Below are positions 43,766 to 54,975 of a stretch of 64,000 nt of DNA, one piece after another. Positions within the stretch are counted from its first letter, which is position 1, and each line of letters opens with the position of its first letter. Source of the DNA: Cunninghamia lanceolata (taxonomy: Eukaryota; Streptophyta; Pinopsida; Cupressales; Cupressaceae); assembly GCA_027924645.1 (NCBI GenBank), contig BSBN01001752.1, positions 15,181,001-15,245,000 on the forward strand. The letters run 5' to 3'. The notes beneath the pieces were generated by a model, which was not told the DNA's origin, searched no databases, and was given only the letters and a program-made list of their open reading frames with translations. Both the position numbers and the translations under genes were made by a program.

Positions 43766-45560
43766 CACTACCTCCTTCTGACAATTTTTGGGGCAGCAGA
43801 AAACCTTTCACCACGGGCAAATGTCTCAGAGATATAAAAAATTGGGAGAGGTTATTGTAGAGGCACTCTACATGATCGCGTTGCCTTAGACAGAATGTTT
43901 TTAAGTGACACAGTTTTTGAGTAACATCTCATCAAAGATTGCTGCCTTTTTACACTTTGGACTCTTCAGGGATATCGTCGGTACAATGTAGCTCAGACTG
44001 TTTTGACATGTTTGGGTGAAAAACAGAACCATGCTTAGAGTAAATGTACTCATCCAGATGCATTAGAATAGTCAGTTTGGTCGCCCCAGGAGAAGGATGA
44101 AAGTTACACCCGTTTGCAACTTTACACTACCTCCTGACGATTTTTGGGGCAGCAGAAAACCTTTCACCACAGGCAAATATCTCAGAGATATAAAAAATTG
44201 AGAGAGTTTATTGTAGAGGCACTCTACGTGATTGTGTTGCCTCAGACAGAATGTTTCTAAGTGACACGGTTTTCAAGTAACATCTTGTCAAAGATTGCTG
44301 CCTTTTTGCACTTTGGACTCTTTAGGGATATCGTGGGTACAATGTAGCTCAGACTGTTTCGACATGTTTGGGTGAAAAATAGGACCATGCCTAGCTTAAA
44401 TGTACCCATCTAGATGCGTTGGAATAGTCAGTTTGGTCACATCAGGAGCAGGACAAAAGTTACACCCCTTTGCAACTTTACACTACCTCCTTTTGACGAT
44501 TTTTGGGGCAATAGAAAACCTTTCACCATGGGGAAAATATCTCAGAGATATAAAAAACTGAGAGAGGTTATTGTAGAGGCACTCTACGTGATCGCGTTGC
44601 CTCAAACGGAATGTTTCTAAGTGACACATTTTTCTAGTAACATATCATCAAAGATTGCTTCTTTTTTGCACTTTGGACTCTTTAGGGATATCGTGGGTAC
44701 AATGTAGCTCGGACTATTTCGACATGTTTGGGTAAAAAATAGGACCATGCCTAGCGTAAATGTACCCGTCTGGACATGTTGGAATAGTCAATTTGGTCGC
44801 ATCAAGAGCAGGATGAAAGTTACACCGCTTTGCAACTTTACACTACCTCCTTCTGATGATTTTTGGGGCAGCAGAAAACCTTTCACCACGAGCAAATATC
44901 TCAGAGATATAAAAAACTGAGAGAGGTTATTATAGAGGCACTCTATGTGATTGTGTTGCCTTAGAGGGAATATTTCTAAGTGACACATTTTTCGAGTAAC
45001 ATCTCGTCAAAGATTGCTGCCTTTTTGCACTTTGGACTCTTTAGGGATATCGTGGGTACAATGTAGCTCAGACTGTTTCGACATGTTTAGGTGAAAAATA
45101 GGACCATGCCTAGTGTAAATGTACCCATCCGGATGCATTAGAATAGTCAGTTTGGTCGCATCAGGAGCAGGACGAAAGTTATACCCCTTTGCAACTTTAC
45201 ACTGCCTCCTGACAATTTTTGAGGCAGCAGGAAACCTTTCACCACAGGCAAATGCCTTAGAGATATAAAAATTGAAAGAGGTTATTGTAGAGACACTCTA
45301 CGTGATCACGTTGCCTTAGACGGAATGTTTCTAAGTGACACAGTTTTTGAGTAACATCTCATCAAAGATTGCTGCCTTTTTGCACTTTGGACTCTTTAGG
45401 GATATTGTGGGTACAATGTAGGTCGGACTGTTTTGACATGTTTGGGTGAAAAATAGGACCATGCCAAGTGTAAATGTACCCATCCAAATGCGTTGGAACA
45501 ATCAGTTTGGTCGCATCATGAGTAGGACACCAAAAATGCAAAAGTTGCTTTGTGCAACTT
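43766..45560 (+). repeat. 359-bp satellite, five tandem copies
   Basis: CACTACCTCCTTCTGACG-type starts lie at 43766, 44125, 44481, 44841 and 45200, so the period is 356-360 bases. Each unit carries the same succession: 'ggggcagcagaaaacctttc', 'tcagagatataaaaaa', 'gaggcactctacgtgatc', 'agtgacac', 'gacatgtttgggtgaaaaa', 'cagtttggtcgcatcagga'. Units differ by scattered substitutions. There is no coding content. The period is about twice a nucleosome repeat, common for plant satellites. Confidence 0.93.
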
Positions 45561-46274
45561 GATAACATTGACACTTTTTTGCAACATAACTCAAAGACTC
45601 AAACTGACCCCAAATGACTCAAAGTGACTTAAAATCACCTTGATTTTGGCACCCAATGTACATTATAGAGGTCGAGGCGCTCCTTATCATTCAAACATCT
45701 TAGATGAGCGCATAGGAAAGGAAAAATCTCTAAGTTTCATCATCATGAGTGCCTAATATCAAGAGACTTTAATGGCTCAAACCTTAGCATGGATTCCTAA
45801 GGCGCACTTCATGTCTCCTTTCATCCATTTTGGTGCCCTTATGTAGATTTTTCAACTTGATTTGGTGCCCTGTATGTGAAGGAAGATCTAAAGGCATGAA
45901 AGTGGATGTCATTTTGCAAGAGTTTGGATCATTAAAATTGAAAGAAATAAGTCTATTAAGCTTGGGCGCCCTTAGTCTTCTTTTCATTCATTATGAGCAC
46001 TTTGGGAGAATGGTATATAGGTCATCATCATGATTGGGTGCCCTGGATCCAGAGTGTTGGAGAGATCATCCAATGGTGTCTAGAGGAAGTAGGGTGAGTT
46101 ATGAGTTTGGTCGCATCAGGAGGACACCAAAAATGCATAACATGATGATGTAAAAATGTGTATATATGTAAAAATGCAGGAGGAAATAAAAAAAAGACAA
46201 ACCTTACAAATTAATGTGCATACTTACAACTCAATGTAACATGACTTTACAAAATCAATGTGAATACTTACAAA
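45561..46274. other. Remainder of the older repeat, no gene
   Basis: GGCGCT/GGTGCC-rich words continue to about 46080. A short piece at about 46104-46135 repeats the end of the satellite unit ('gtttggtcgcatcagga', 'gacaccaaaaatgca'). Confidence 0.45.
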
Positions 46275-47470
46275 TTAATCCAATGAACCATCCGGGTCTG
46301 CTCTACTCTTTATTATGTCAAGTATTGCTTCATGGTCAGACTCACGCACCTTCCACAAGATTTTGTTCAAAGGTCTACCCCGATACTTTATCAAATGAAC
46401 ATTGGATGCCACGACAAGGTTCGAGTAATGAAGAATCTTCCGATGCGTGTCAAAGTCTTGAAATAGCTAAATATTAACACTCTTATGTGGGTACCTTCTA
46501 AGCCATGTTTCAGTAATAACCACTGAGCCTGCAGGGTATTCGATTTTTTCTCCATCTGTAATAGGGGCCTCCAATTTCTTTTTGGCCTCATCACAACGAC
46601 ATAAGTAATAATCTATTCCCTCTTCATTATCTTCATCTGCAATAACTGCATATACGTGCCCTACATTGATATGTGTAGCAAATTAGATGAAATTAGTCAA
46701 CATTACAAAAACACTACAAAGTAATATGACATTACCTGGTTGAACTAGATGAAATTAGATGCATATACGTGCCCTATATTACCTAGTTGAACTAAATCTG
46801 ATATGTGGTCAAAGTCAACTGATGATTCCATTTGTGTTAGTTCCAGTGCCGTCAGGGGTCGATACGTGTCAAGTGGGCTAAGATAACTTAACTTCCATTC
46901 GTCAACCCACTCCTTTGACTCGCACTCATCCCAGACTTGAATTGTACAGGAAGAACAAAATCATGACATCTTTCATGTATGGATACTCCATGAACCTACA
47001 ATTGAGCTTCTGAAAGAGTGCATCTCATTTGATCCTGTCAGTGTACAACAGTCCTCATATGGTGCAATGTTAGTATCATCTATCAACCAAAAAAATCTAC
47101 AAACTGAAGACTTACCTTCATTACCTGGACCCATGGAAGCATTACACCACTCGACAATCAATTTTGTATCTGTCAACTTTGCATTGTCTTTATACTTTAA
47201 CTCTTCTTGTGCTATGGCTCTTTCGATACATGCTCCTGCACCATCATGCTCCCCCTTTCCATGCCCGGCCTCACAAAAGTTCCACATATATTGAATACCT
47301 GTAAAATTATGCCTCCTACTCAGCCAATAGAAATTCTACGAGTTCTTGAATTGTGAGGCACAGTTATCCGATCATATGATATGCTGATTGAACGATATGC
47401 CCCTTCTAGCCAAATCATTGTAGAACACCTAAAAGCAACCTTGCATGAACTCCGTAGAATGCATGCAATC
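46275..47470 (-). pseudogene. Transposase-like gene with HGKGEHDGAGA motif, broken
   Basis: An exon running down from about 47470 codes a SDNCASQFKN segment, FYWLSRRHNFTG, then WNFCEAGHGKGEHDGAGAC, VEWCNASMG, SVCRFFWLID and EMHSFRSS. It continues to WVDEWKLSYLSP and a GT donor near 46735. The next exon (46660-46275) begins GHVYAVIADEDN and ends with a VRESDHEAILDII segment. The Asp-containing SDxCxxQFK and GHGKGxxDGxGA motifs are, to my recollection, those of an RNase H-fold transposase-like family in plants and animals; I cannot name the superfamily. Nonsense changes lie near 47337 (after FKNS), near 46960 and near 46470. The N-terminal half was not found. Confidence 0.6.
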
Positions 47471-48336
47471 ATCACTAATATAGTGAGATTATATTTTTTT
47501 TTATGTTGTAAGGATTTATTCTTGTATAGTTTGACATCATGGTATGTTAAGGTTTGTTTATTACACATAATTATTAAAGAGCCCAAGTGTAGAAAATATA
47601 CATGGCATCATGTGAGATTGTAGGTTGCTTTCTTGATTGGGAATGTGTCTATTTTAAACATGTATGATAAAGCATGATAAAGTAATTCAATCTAAAATAA
47701 GGAAAACGTAAAGAACATGCATGTAAAGACTTGACATACCTAAAAAATGAAGATTCGAATGGAGAGAGTACCCAATTATGTAGTGTTTTTTTTCTTCTTG
47801 CATCAAACTCCTCAACAATTTGAGTTTTTCACCACTTGCTTCCTTTTCAATGTTAAATTGAATAACACTCAAATATAATTACTAACAACAATACTATTAA
47901 CCAATCTATAATATTAAATTCCTAAAATTGAATCACAATTAACATTGCAACACTACAAAAATTGAAACTTGAATAGATATATATCAAACTTGGTGTGAAA
48001 ACTATGTTATTTCCTCCTTCTCAAGTTGGCAAAGCAGAAAAGGTGGTGGAAAGATCATGCAAAGGTGGTACAATGTGTTAAATGTGCATGTGAACTTCCC
48101 AACAGCATGAAAGCACTTGTTTTTTATCGGAGCATGCACAGAATCAGTAAGAAAATAGAGCATGTGGGCCTGGATCACGGGGGTCAACACTTTTTTACCA
48201 TTTCAATAGTAAGACAAAACGCGCTCGCGTTGTTTCCTGCTATAGATTGATCACATCCTTTGCATTGATCACATCTCTTTCCAAACCTTCCCCTTCAAAC
48301 TTGAATGACCACAAGGTTTTTGAGGGAGAACTTTTC
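47471..48336. other. No intact gene; half of the CpG palindrome at 48213
   Basis: Possible further decayed exons of the transposase-like gene lie on the minus strand (for example about 47690-47870) but cannot be supported. At 48213-48232, ACAAAACGCGCTCGCGTTGT resembles the right half of the Helitron palindromes and is followed by a similar 'tgctata' word. Confidence 0.4.
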
Positions 48337-48609
48337 TTATTTCCTGCAAGAGTTTGCCAGACGCTCCGCCATATGATAGGCATAACAATGAAGGGGCAAG
48401 CCCTCATAATCAAGTTCTTGATAGAAAATGCCCATCGAGGAAGAAAGACAGATCTTCTTTGGAAGAAGAAGTTCTAGTTTATGACAAATCCTTATCCAAG
48501 CATAAATAGCAGGGGTTCTGTCAAGCGATTTACAATCCACTTCCACAAAGTCTCCTGAAGACTTCCGGATTGATTCCAAAACATTCACACCCCAAAACTG
48601 GAGAGGCAA
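48337..48609 (-). pseudogene. LINE ORF1-like (DUF4283/zinc-knuckle) fragment
   Basis: The 90-codon frame reads PLQFWGVNVLESIRKSSGDF, then VDCKSLDRT and LDYEGLPLHCYAYHMAERLANSC. It fits the plant LINE ORF1/DUF4283 pattern (LPLhFWgxxvLxxIgxxlGxfl...YExlPxxCxxCgxxGHxxxxC). The knuckle has lost its second Cys (Tyr instead), so it would not bind zinc normally. No reverse transcriptase or endonuclease is nearby. The telomere-like array starts 40 bases upstream of it. Confidence 0.55.
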
Positions 48610-48647
48610 TCAATAAATCGAACCCATAAATCTACATTTGATGAAAG

Positions 48648-51600
48648 AAACCCTCAACACTATACCTTAAACTCTAATCTCTCAACCCTAAACCCTAATC
48701 CCTCAACCCTCAACCCTAATCCATCATCCCTCAACTCTAATCCCTCATCTCTAAACCCTAAATGCTATCCCTATTCCTAAACCCTCAACAGACTTGATAC
48801 TATACCTTAAACTCTAATCCCTCTACCCTCGACACTCTTATTTCACCCTAATCCCTTGACCATTAACCCTATCCCTCAACCTCAACCCTCAAGCCTCAAG
48901 CCTCAACCCTCAACTCTCAACATTAAACCCTAATTCATCAACCCTACACCCTAATCCCTCAAACCTAAACCCTATCCCTAAACCATCAACCCTCAACACT
49001 ATACCTTAAACCCTAATCCCTATCCCTCAACCCTCAACCCTTAAAACTTAAACCTTATCCCTACACCCTCAACACTTAACACTATATCTTAAGCCTTAAA
49101 CCCTCATCCCTAAAGCCTCAACCCTTAATCCTTAAACCTTCAACCCTAAACCCTATCCCTAATCCCTCTACCCTCGACACTCTAACCCTAACCTTGACAT
49201 TAAACCCTAATCCATCAACCCTAAACCCTATCCCTAAACCCTCAACCCTCAACACTATACCTTAAACCCTAATCCCTCAGCCTTCAACCCTAAACCTTAT
49301 CCCTAAACCCTAATCCCTCAACCCTCAACCCTAATCCCTCATCCCTCAACTCTAATCCCTCATCCCTAAACCCTAAATGCTATCCCTATTCCTAAACCCT
49401 CAACAGACTCGATACTATACCTTAAACCCTAATCCCTTATCCCTAAACCCTCCAACCCTATCCCTAATCCTTCTACCCTCCAAACTCTACTTTAACCCTA
49501 ATCCCTTGACCCTCGAACCTCAACCCTCAACCCTCAATGTCAAACCCTAATCCCTCAACCCTTAACTCTGATCCCTCAACCCTCAACCCTATCCCTAAAC
49601 CCTAAACCCTAAACCCTCAACGTCAAATCTTAATCCCTCAACCCTTCACTCTAATCACTCAACCCTAAACCTGATCCCTAAACCCTCAACACTATACCTT
49701 AAACCCTAATCCCTCAACCCTCAACCCTAAACCTTATCCCTAAACCCTAATCCCTCAACCCTCAACCCTAATCCGTCATCCCTCAACTGTAATCCCTCAT
49801 CCCTAAACCCTAAATGCTATCCCTATTCCTAAACCCTCAATAGACTTGATACTATAACTTAAACCCTAATCCCTTATCCCTAAACCCTCCAACCCTATCC
49901 CTAATCCTTATACCCTCCACACTCTACTTTAACCCTAATCCCTCGACCCTCAACCCTATCCCTAAACCCATGACCCTCGAACCTCAACCCTCAACCCTCA
50001 ACATCAAACCCTAATCCCTCAACCCTTAACTTTGATCCCTCGACGCTCAACCCTATCCCTAAACCCTAAAACCTAAACCCTCAACCCTCAACATCAAATC
50101 CTAATCCCTCAACCCTTCACTCTAATCCCTTAACCCTAAACTCAATCCCTAAACCCTCAACACTATACCTTAAACCCTAATCTCTCAACCCTCAACCCTA
50201 AACCTTATCCCTAAACCCTAATCCCTCAACCCTCAACCCTAATATGTCATCCCTCAACTCTAATCCCTCATCCCTAAACCCTAAATGCTATCCGTATTAC
50301 TAAACCCTCAACATACTCGATACTATACCTTAAACCGTAATCCCTTATCCCTAAACCCTCCAACTCTATCCCTAATCCTTATACCCTCCACACTCTACTT
50401 TAACCCTGATCCCTTGACCCTCAACCCTATCCCTAAACCTTTGACCCTCGAACCTCAACCCTCAACCCTCAATGTCAAACCCTAATCCCTCAACCCTTAA
50501 CTCTGATCCCTTGACCCTCAACCCTATCCCTAAACCCTAAACCCTAAACCCTCAATCCTCAACGCCAAATCCTAATCCCTCAACCCTTCACTCTAATCCC
50601 TCAACCCTAAACCCTCAACACTATACCTTAAACCCTAATCCCTCAGCCCTCAACCCTAAACCTTATCCCTAAACCCTAATCCCTCAACTCTCAACCCTAA
50701 TCTATCATCCCTCAACTCTAATCCCTCATCCCTAAACCCTAAATGCTATCCCTATTCCTAGACCCTCAACGAGATCAATACTATACCTTAAACCCTAATC
50801 CCTCTATCCTCGACACTCTTATTTAACCCTAATCCCTTGACCATTAACCCTATCCCTCAACCTCGACCCTCAATCCTCAAGCCTCAACCCTCAACTCTCA
50901 ACATTAAACTGTAATTCATCAACCCTAAACCCTAATCCCTCAAACCTAAACCCTATCCCTAAACCATCAACCCTCAACACTATACCTTAAACCCTAATCC
51001 CTATCCCTCAACCCTTAACCCTTAAAACTTAAACCCTTTCCCTACACCCTCAACACTTAACACTATATCTTAAGCCTTAAACCCTCATCCCTAAAGCCTC
51101 AACCCTCAATCCTTAAACCTTCAACCCTAAACACTATCCCTAATCCCTCTACCCTCGACACTCTAACCCTAACCTCGACATTAAATGCTAATCTATCAAC
51201 CCTAAACCCTATCCCTAAACCCTCAACCCTCAACACTATACCTTAAACCCTAATCCCTCAACCCTAATCCATCATCCCTCAACTCTAATCCCTCATCTCT
51301 AAACCCTAAAAGCTATCCCTATTCCTAAACCCTCAACAGACTTGATACTATTTCTTAAACTCTAATCCCTTATCCTCGACACTCTTATTTAACCCTAATC
51401 CCTTTACCATTAACCCTATCCCTCAACCTCAACCCTTAAGCCTCAAGCCTCAACCCTCAACTCTCAACATTAAACCCTTAACTCTGATCCCTCGACTCTC
51501 AACCATATCCCTAAACCCTAAACCCTAAAACCTCAACCCTCAACGTCAAATCCTAATCCCTCAACCCTTCACTCTAATCCCTCAACCCTAAACCCTCAAC

Positions 51601-53120
51601 ACTATACCTTAAACCCTAATCCCTCAACCCTAATCCATCATCCCTCAACTCTAATCCCTCATCCCTAAACCCTAAATGCTATCCCTATTCCTAAACCCTC
51701 AACAGGCTCGATACTATACCTTAAACCCTAATCCCTCTACCCTCGACACTCTTATTTAACCCTAATCCCTTGACCATTAACCCTATCCCTCAACCTCAAC
51801 CCTCAACCCTCAACTCTCAACATTAAACCCTTAACTCTGATCCCTCGACCCTCAACCCTATCCCTAAACCCTAAACCCTAAACCCTCAACCCTCAACATC
51901 AAATCCTAATCCCTCAACCCTTCACTCTAATCCCTCAACCCTAAACCCTCAACACTATACCTTAAACCCTAATCCCTCAACCCTAACCCTAAACCTTATC
52001 CCTAAACCCTAATCCCTCAACCCTCAACCCTAATCCGTCATCCCTCAACTCTAATCCCTCATCCCTAAACCCTAAATGCTATCCCTATTCCTAAACCCTC
52101 AATAGACTCGATACTATACCTTAAACCCTAATCCCTCTACCCTCAACACTCTTATTTAACCCTAATCCCTTGACCATTAACCCTATCCCTCAACCTCAAC
52201 CCTCAACCCTCAACTCTCAACATTAAACTCTTAACTTTGATCCCTCGACCCTCAACCCTATCCCTAAACCCTAAACCCTAAACCCTCAACCCTCAACGTC
52301 AAATCCTAATCCCTCAACCCTTCACTCTAATCCCTCAACCCTAAACCCTATCCCTAAACCCTCAACACTATACCTTAAACCCTAATCCCTCAACCCTAAC
52401 CCTAAACCTTATCCCTAAACCCTAATCCCTCAACCCTCAACCCTAATCTATCATCCCTCAACTCTAATCCCTCATCCGTAAACCCTAAATGCTATCCCTA
52501 TTCCTAGACCCTCAACGGGCTCGATACTATACCTTAAACCCTAATCCCTTATCCCTAAACCCTCCAACCCTATCCCTTAACCCTAATCCCTTGACCCTCA
52601 ACCCTATCCCGAAACCCTTAACCCTCGAACCTCAATGTACCCAACCCTCAACGTCAAACCCTAATGCCTCAACCCTTAACTCTGATCCCTTGACCCTTAA
52701 CCCTTAAAACTTGAACCCTAAAACCTATCCCTACACGCTCGACACTCGACACTATATCTTAAACCCTAATCCCTTAACCCTCATCCCTAAAGCCTCAACC
52801 CTAAATCATTAAACCTTCAACCCTAAACCCTATCTGTAATCCCTCTACCCTCGACACTCTACCTTAAACCTAATCCCTCGACCCTTAACCCTAAACACTA
52901 TCCCTAAAGCCTCAACCCTAAACCCTAATCCATAATCCCTCTACCCTCAACACTCTACCTTAAACCTAATCCCTCAACCCTTAACCCTAAACGCTATCCC
53001 TAAAGCCTCAACCCTAAACCCTAATCCCTCAAGGTCCTAAACTCTAATCCCTTATCCCTAAACTCTAAATCCTATCCCTAAACGCTCAACCCTCAACCTT
53101 AAACCTTAATCACTCAATCC
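48648..53120 (+). repeat. Interstitial telomere-like array (degenerate CCCTAAA)
   Basis: About 4.5 kb made almost wholly of CCCTAAA, CCCTAAT, CCCTCAA, CCCTATC and similar heptamers. All are C-rich on the plus strand, without a switch of orientation. Runs of perfect CCCTAAA are short (two or three units). A longer order is superimposed: a phrase ending 'ccctaaatgctatccctattcc' recurs nine times about 370-615 bases apart. Plant-type telomeres are (CCCTAAA)n and large interstitial blocks of such variants are known in pines. Frames inside (50285-50485, 52489-52707) are repeat translations. Confidence 0.95.
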
Positions 53121-53183
53121 TTGTCCACCCCTCTGCTCCCCTATCTGGCTCACTCCCATCTCTACCCTCCTCTGCCCTCGACA

Positions 53184-53520
53184 CTATACATACATACATA
53201 TAGGCATACATAGATACATACATACATACATATTGGCATACATAGATACATACATACACACATATAGGCATACATAGATACATACATACATATAGGCATA
53301 CATACATACATATTGGCATACATAGATACATACATACATACATATTGGCATACATAGATACATACATACACACATATAGGCATACATAGATACATACATA
53401 CATACATACATATAGGCATACATACATACATATTGGCATACATAGATACATACATACATACATATAAGCATACATACATATATACATATTGGCATACATA
53501 GATACATACATACATACATG
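53184..53520. repeat. CATA-based microsatellite
   Basis: (CATA)n runs broken at intervals by 'taggcatacatagata' or 'ttggcatacatagata', forming a second-order repeat of about 24-60 bases. It gives three overlapping Tyr/Met/Cys/Val-only frames on the minus strand, which are artefacts. Confidence 0.95.
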
Positions 53521-53556
53521 ATTAATAGCCTTGAACATAAAAAAATTTAAGGGGAA

Positions 53557-53592
53557 CATAACAATAGCGCGTTATAATGCGCTCACGTTATG
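53557..53592. repeat. 36-bp palindrome, copy A
   Basis: Arms CATAAC...GTTATG and centre AGCGCGTTATAATGCGCT; imperfect in three or four arm positions. Lies near the 3' limit of the Helitron on the minus strand, next to the microsatellite. Confidence 0.75.
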
Positions 53593-53642
53593 TCAAACAT
53601 GACAAACAACAGACTTGCGAAAAGGAAAAATGCAAAACAAAC

Positions 53643-53678
53643 CATAATGCGAGTGCATTATAATGCACTCGCGTTATG
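53643..53678. repeat. 36-bp palindrome, copy B
   Basis: CATAAT...GTTATG arms around GAGTGCATTATAATGCACTC; only one arm pair mismatched. Starts 86 bases after copy A begins, and is followed by a second inverted motif built on CCCAAGCC/GGCTTGGG. Confidence 0.8.
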
Positions 53679-54975
53679 TCTTGCTTTGGGAATCCCAAGC
53701 CTTGGGCTTGGGATTTGCTTTGGATTTCCAACCCAAGGGCTTGGAGTGGCTTTTGAACAGTCACAGACGTGTTTTTCTAGATTCTTCAAGATTTCACATA
53801 ATTTCATTCGTGCTAACCCTCAAATTTGCACATGTTTCAATGTCGAACAAATCAAACACTTGGGTAATGTTAGGCTTTCTCTTAGCTATTTGACGATTTA
53901 ATTTTTTTCACATTTTAACAATGTTAAGCCTTTCATCTTTAATTTCTTTTGTTTGTGTGTCTGTTTTTTGGCAAAAACCACTGTTTGGTCTTTTTTTATA
54001 TTGTAAATTAACTATTCATTGAAATTTCAAAAAAAATAGATATTTAGAAACTAGACTCCATTCTACAAATATTAAAAAAAGAAAAAAATGATTTTCAATT
54101 AGTTTTCAAAATTTATAGGGGTAGCACGGCCAAAATTCCATTTTTTAGGATCTGTCCACTTTGAAAATTACTAAAAAATCAAATATTCATCAAAAAATTA
54201 TCAGAAAAATCGGGCATAAACTACATGCTATTAGCTAATTTCTCACTAAAGTGATTTTAAAAATACCAAAAAAAAGTTGACCTTTTGAGGGAGTCACAAA
54301 ACATGCTATGTTATGTTTTTTGGATAGAAGCAACACCAATTTCTGTGGCTCCCTCTTTTGAACCCCTTAAACTATGCCATTTTTTAAAAAAAATAGTAGT
54401 TTAGAAAGTAGACTCAGAGCACTACGAACATTGTTTTGGTTGCATCTCCAAATTTTGAGTGTAACTATGCTCAATTTCTCATCCAAGGCCAGTATTTCCT
54501 AATTTCAGAAAAAAAGTGGCCACTTAAGACCCCTTTTTGGCCCCCCATCTTCTTGCACTTACCCAATTTGAGCTTTTAATTTTTAAATTTTGAATAGAAC
54601 ATATGGTTTGATTAGATTTATTATGAATTTATTGTAAGCATGTTAACAATGAATAATTATAGAAGATATTTCATAGGTAAAGTTTGACAACAAAAGAATT
54701 TTTTTTTAATATATATAAATACAAGAATTTGAGAATTAAATTTCTAAATTTTAAATACAAAATATCAAATGGTTTGATGTTTGTTTAATATTTAATTATC
54801 TAATAACATTTAAGGGATGGACATAGGATAAATTGACATAGGATAAAATGATAACTATTTCATCGAACAACATACAAATGATAAGTTATTGTAAGCATGT
54901 TAACACTGAATAATTATTTAAGGTATTTCATAGGTAAAATTGGACAACAAAACCAAAATTTTTTGAAATATGTAT
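53679..54975. other. 3' region of the Helitron, AT-rich, no gene
   Basis: No coding pattern. The block 54534-54568 is shared in inverted orientation with 32089-32123. 'attgtaagcatgttaacaatgaataatta' type phrases occur twice (about 54630 and 54890), as does 'atttcataggtaaa', so a segment of about 260 bases is partly duplicated. Confidence 0.5.

Noticed and set aside
48002..48250. Small ORFs on both strands near the half palindrome
   Set aside because: Overlapping antisense frames without motif; neither can be preferred.
50285..52707. Pro/Leu/Asn-rich frames in the telomere-like array
   Set aside because: Pure translations of CCCTAA-type heptamers.
53110..53559. Three Tyr/Met/Cys/Val frames, up to 149 codons
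   Set aside because: Translations of the CATA microsatellite.
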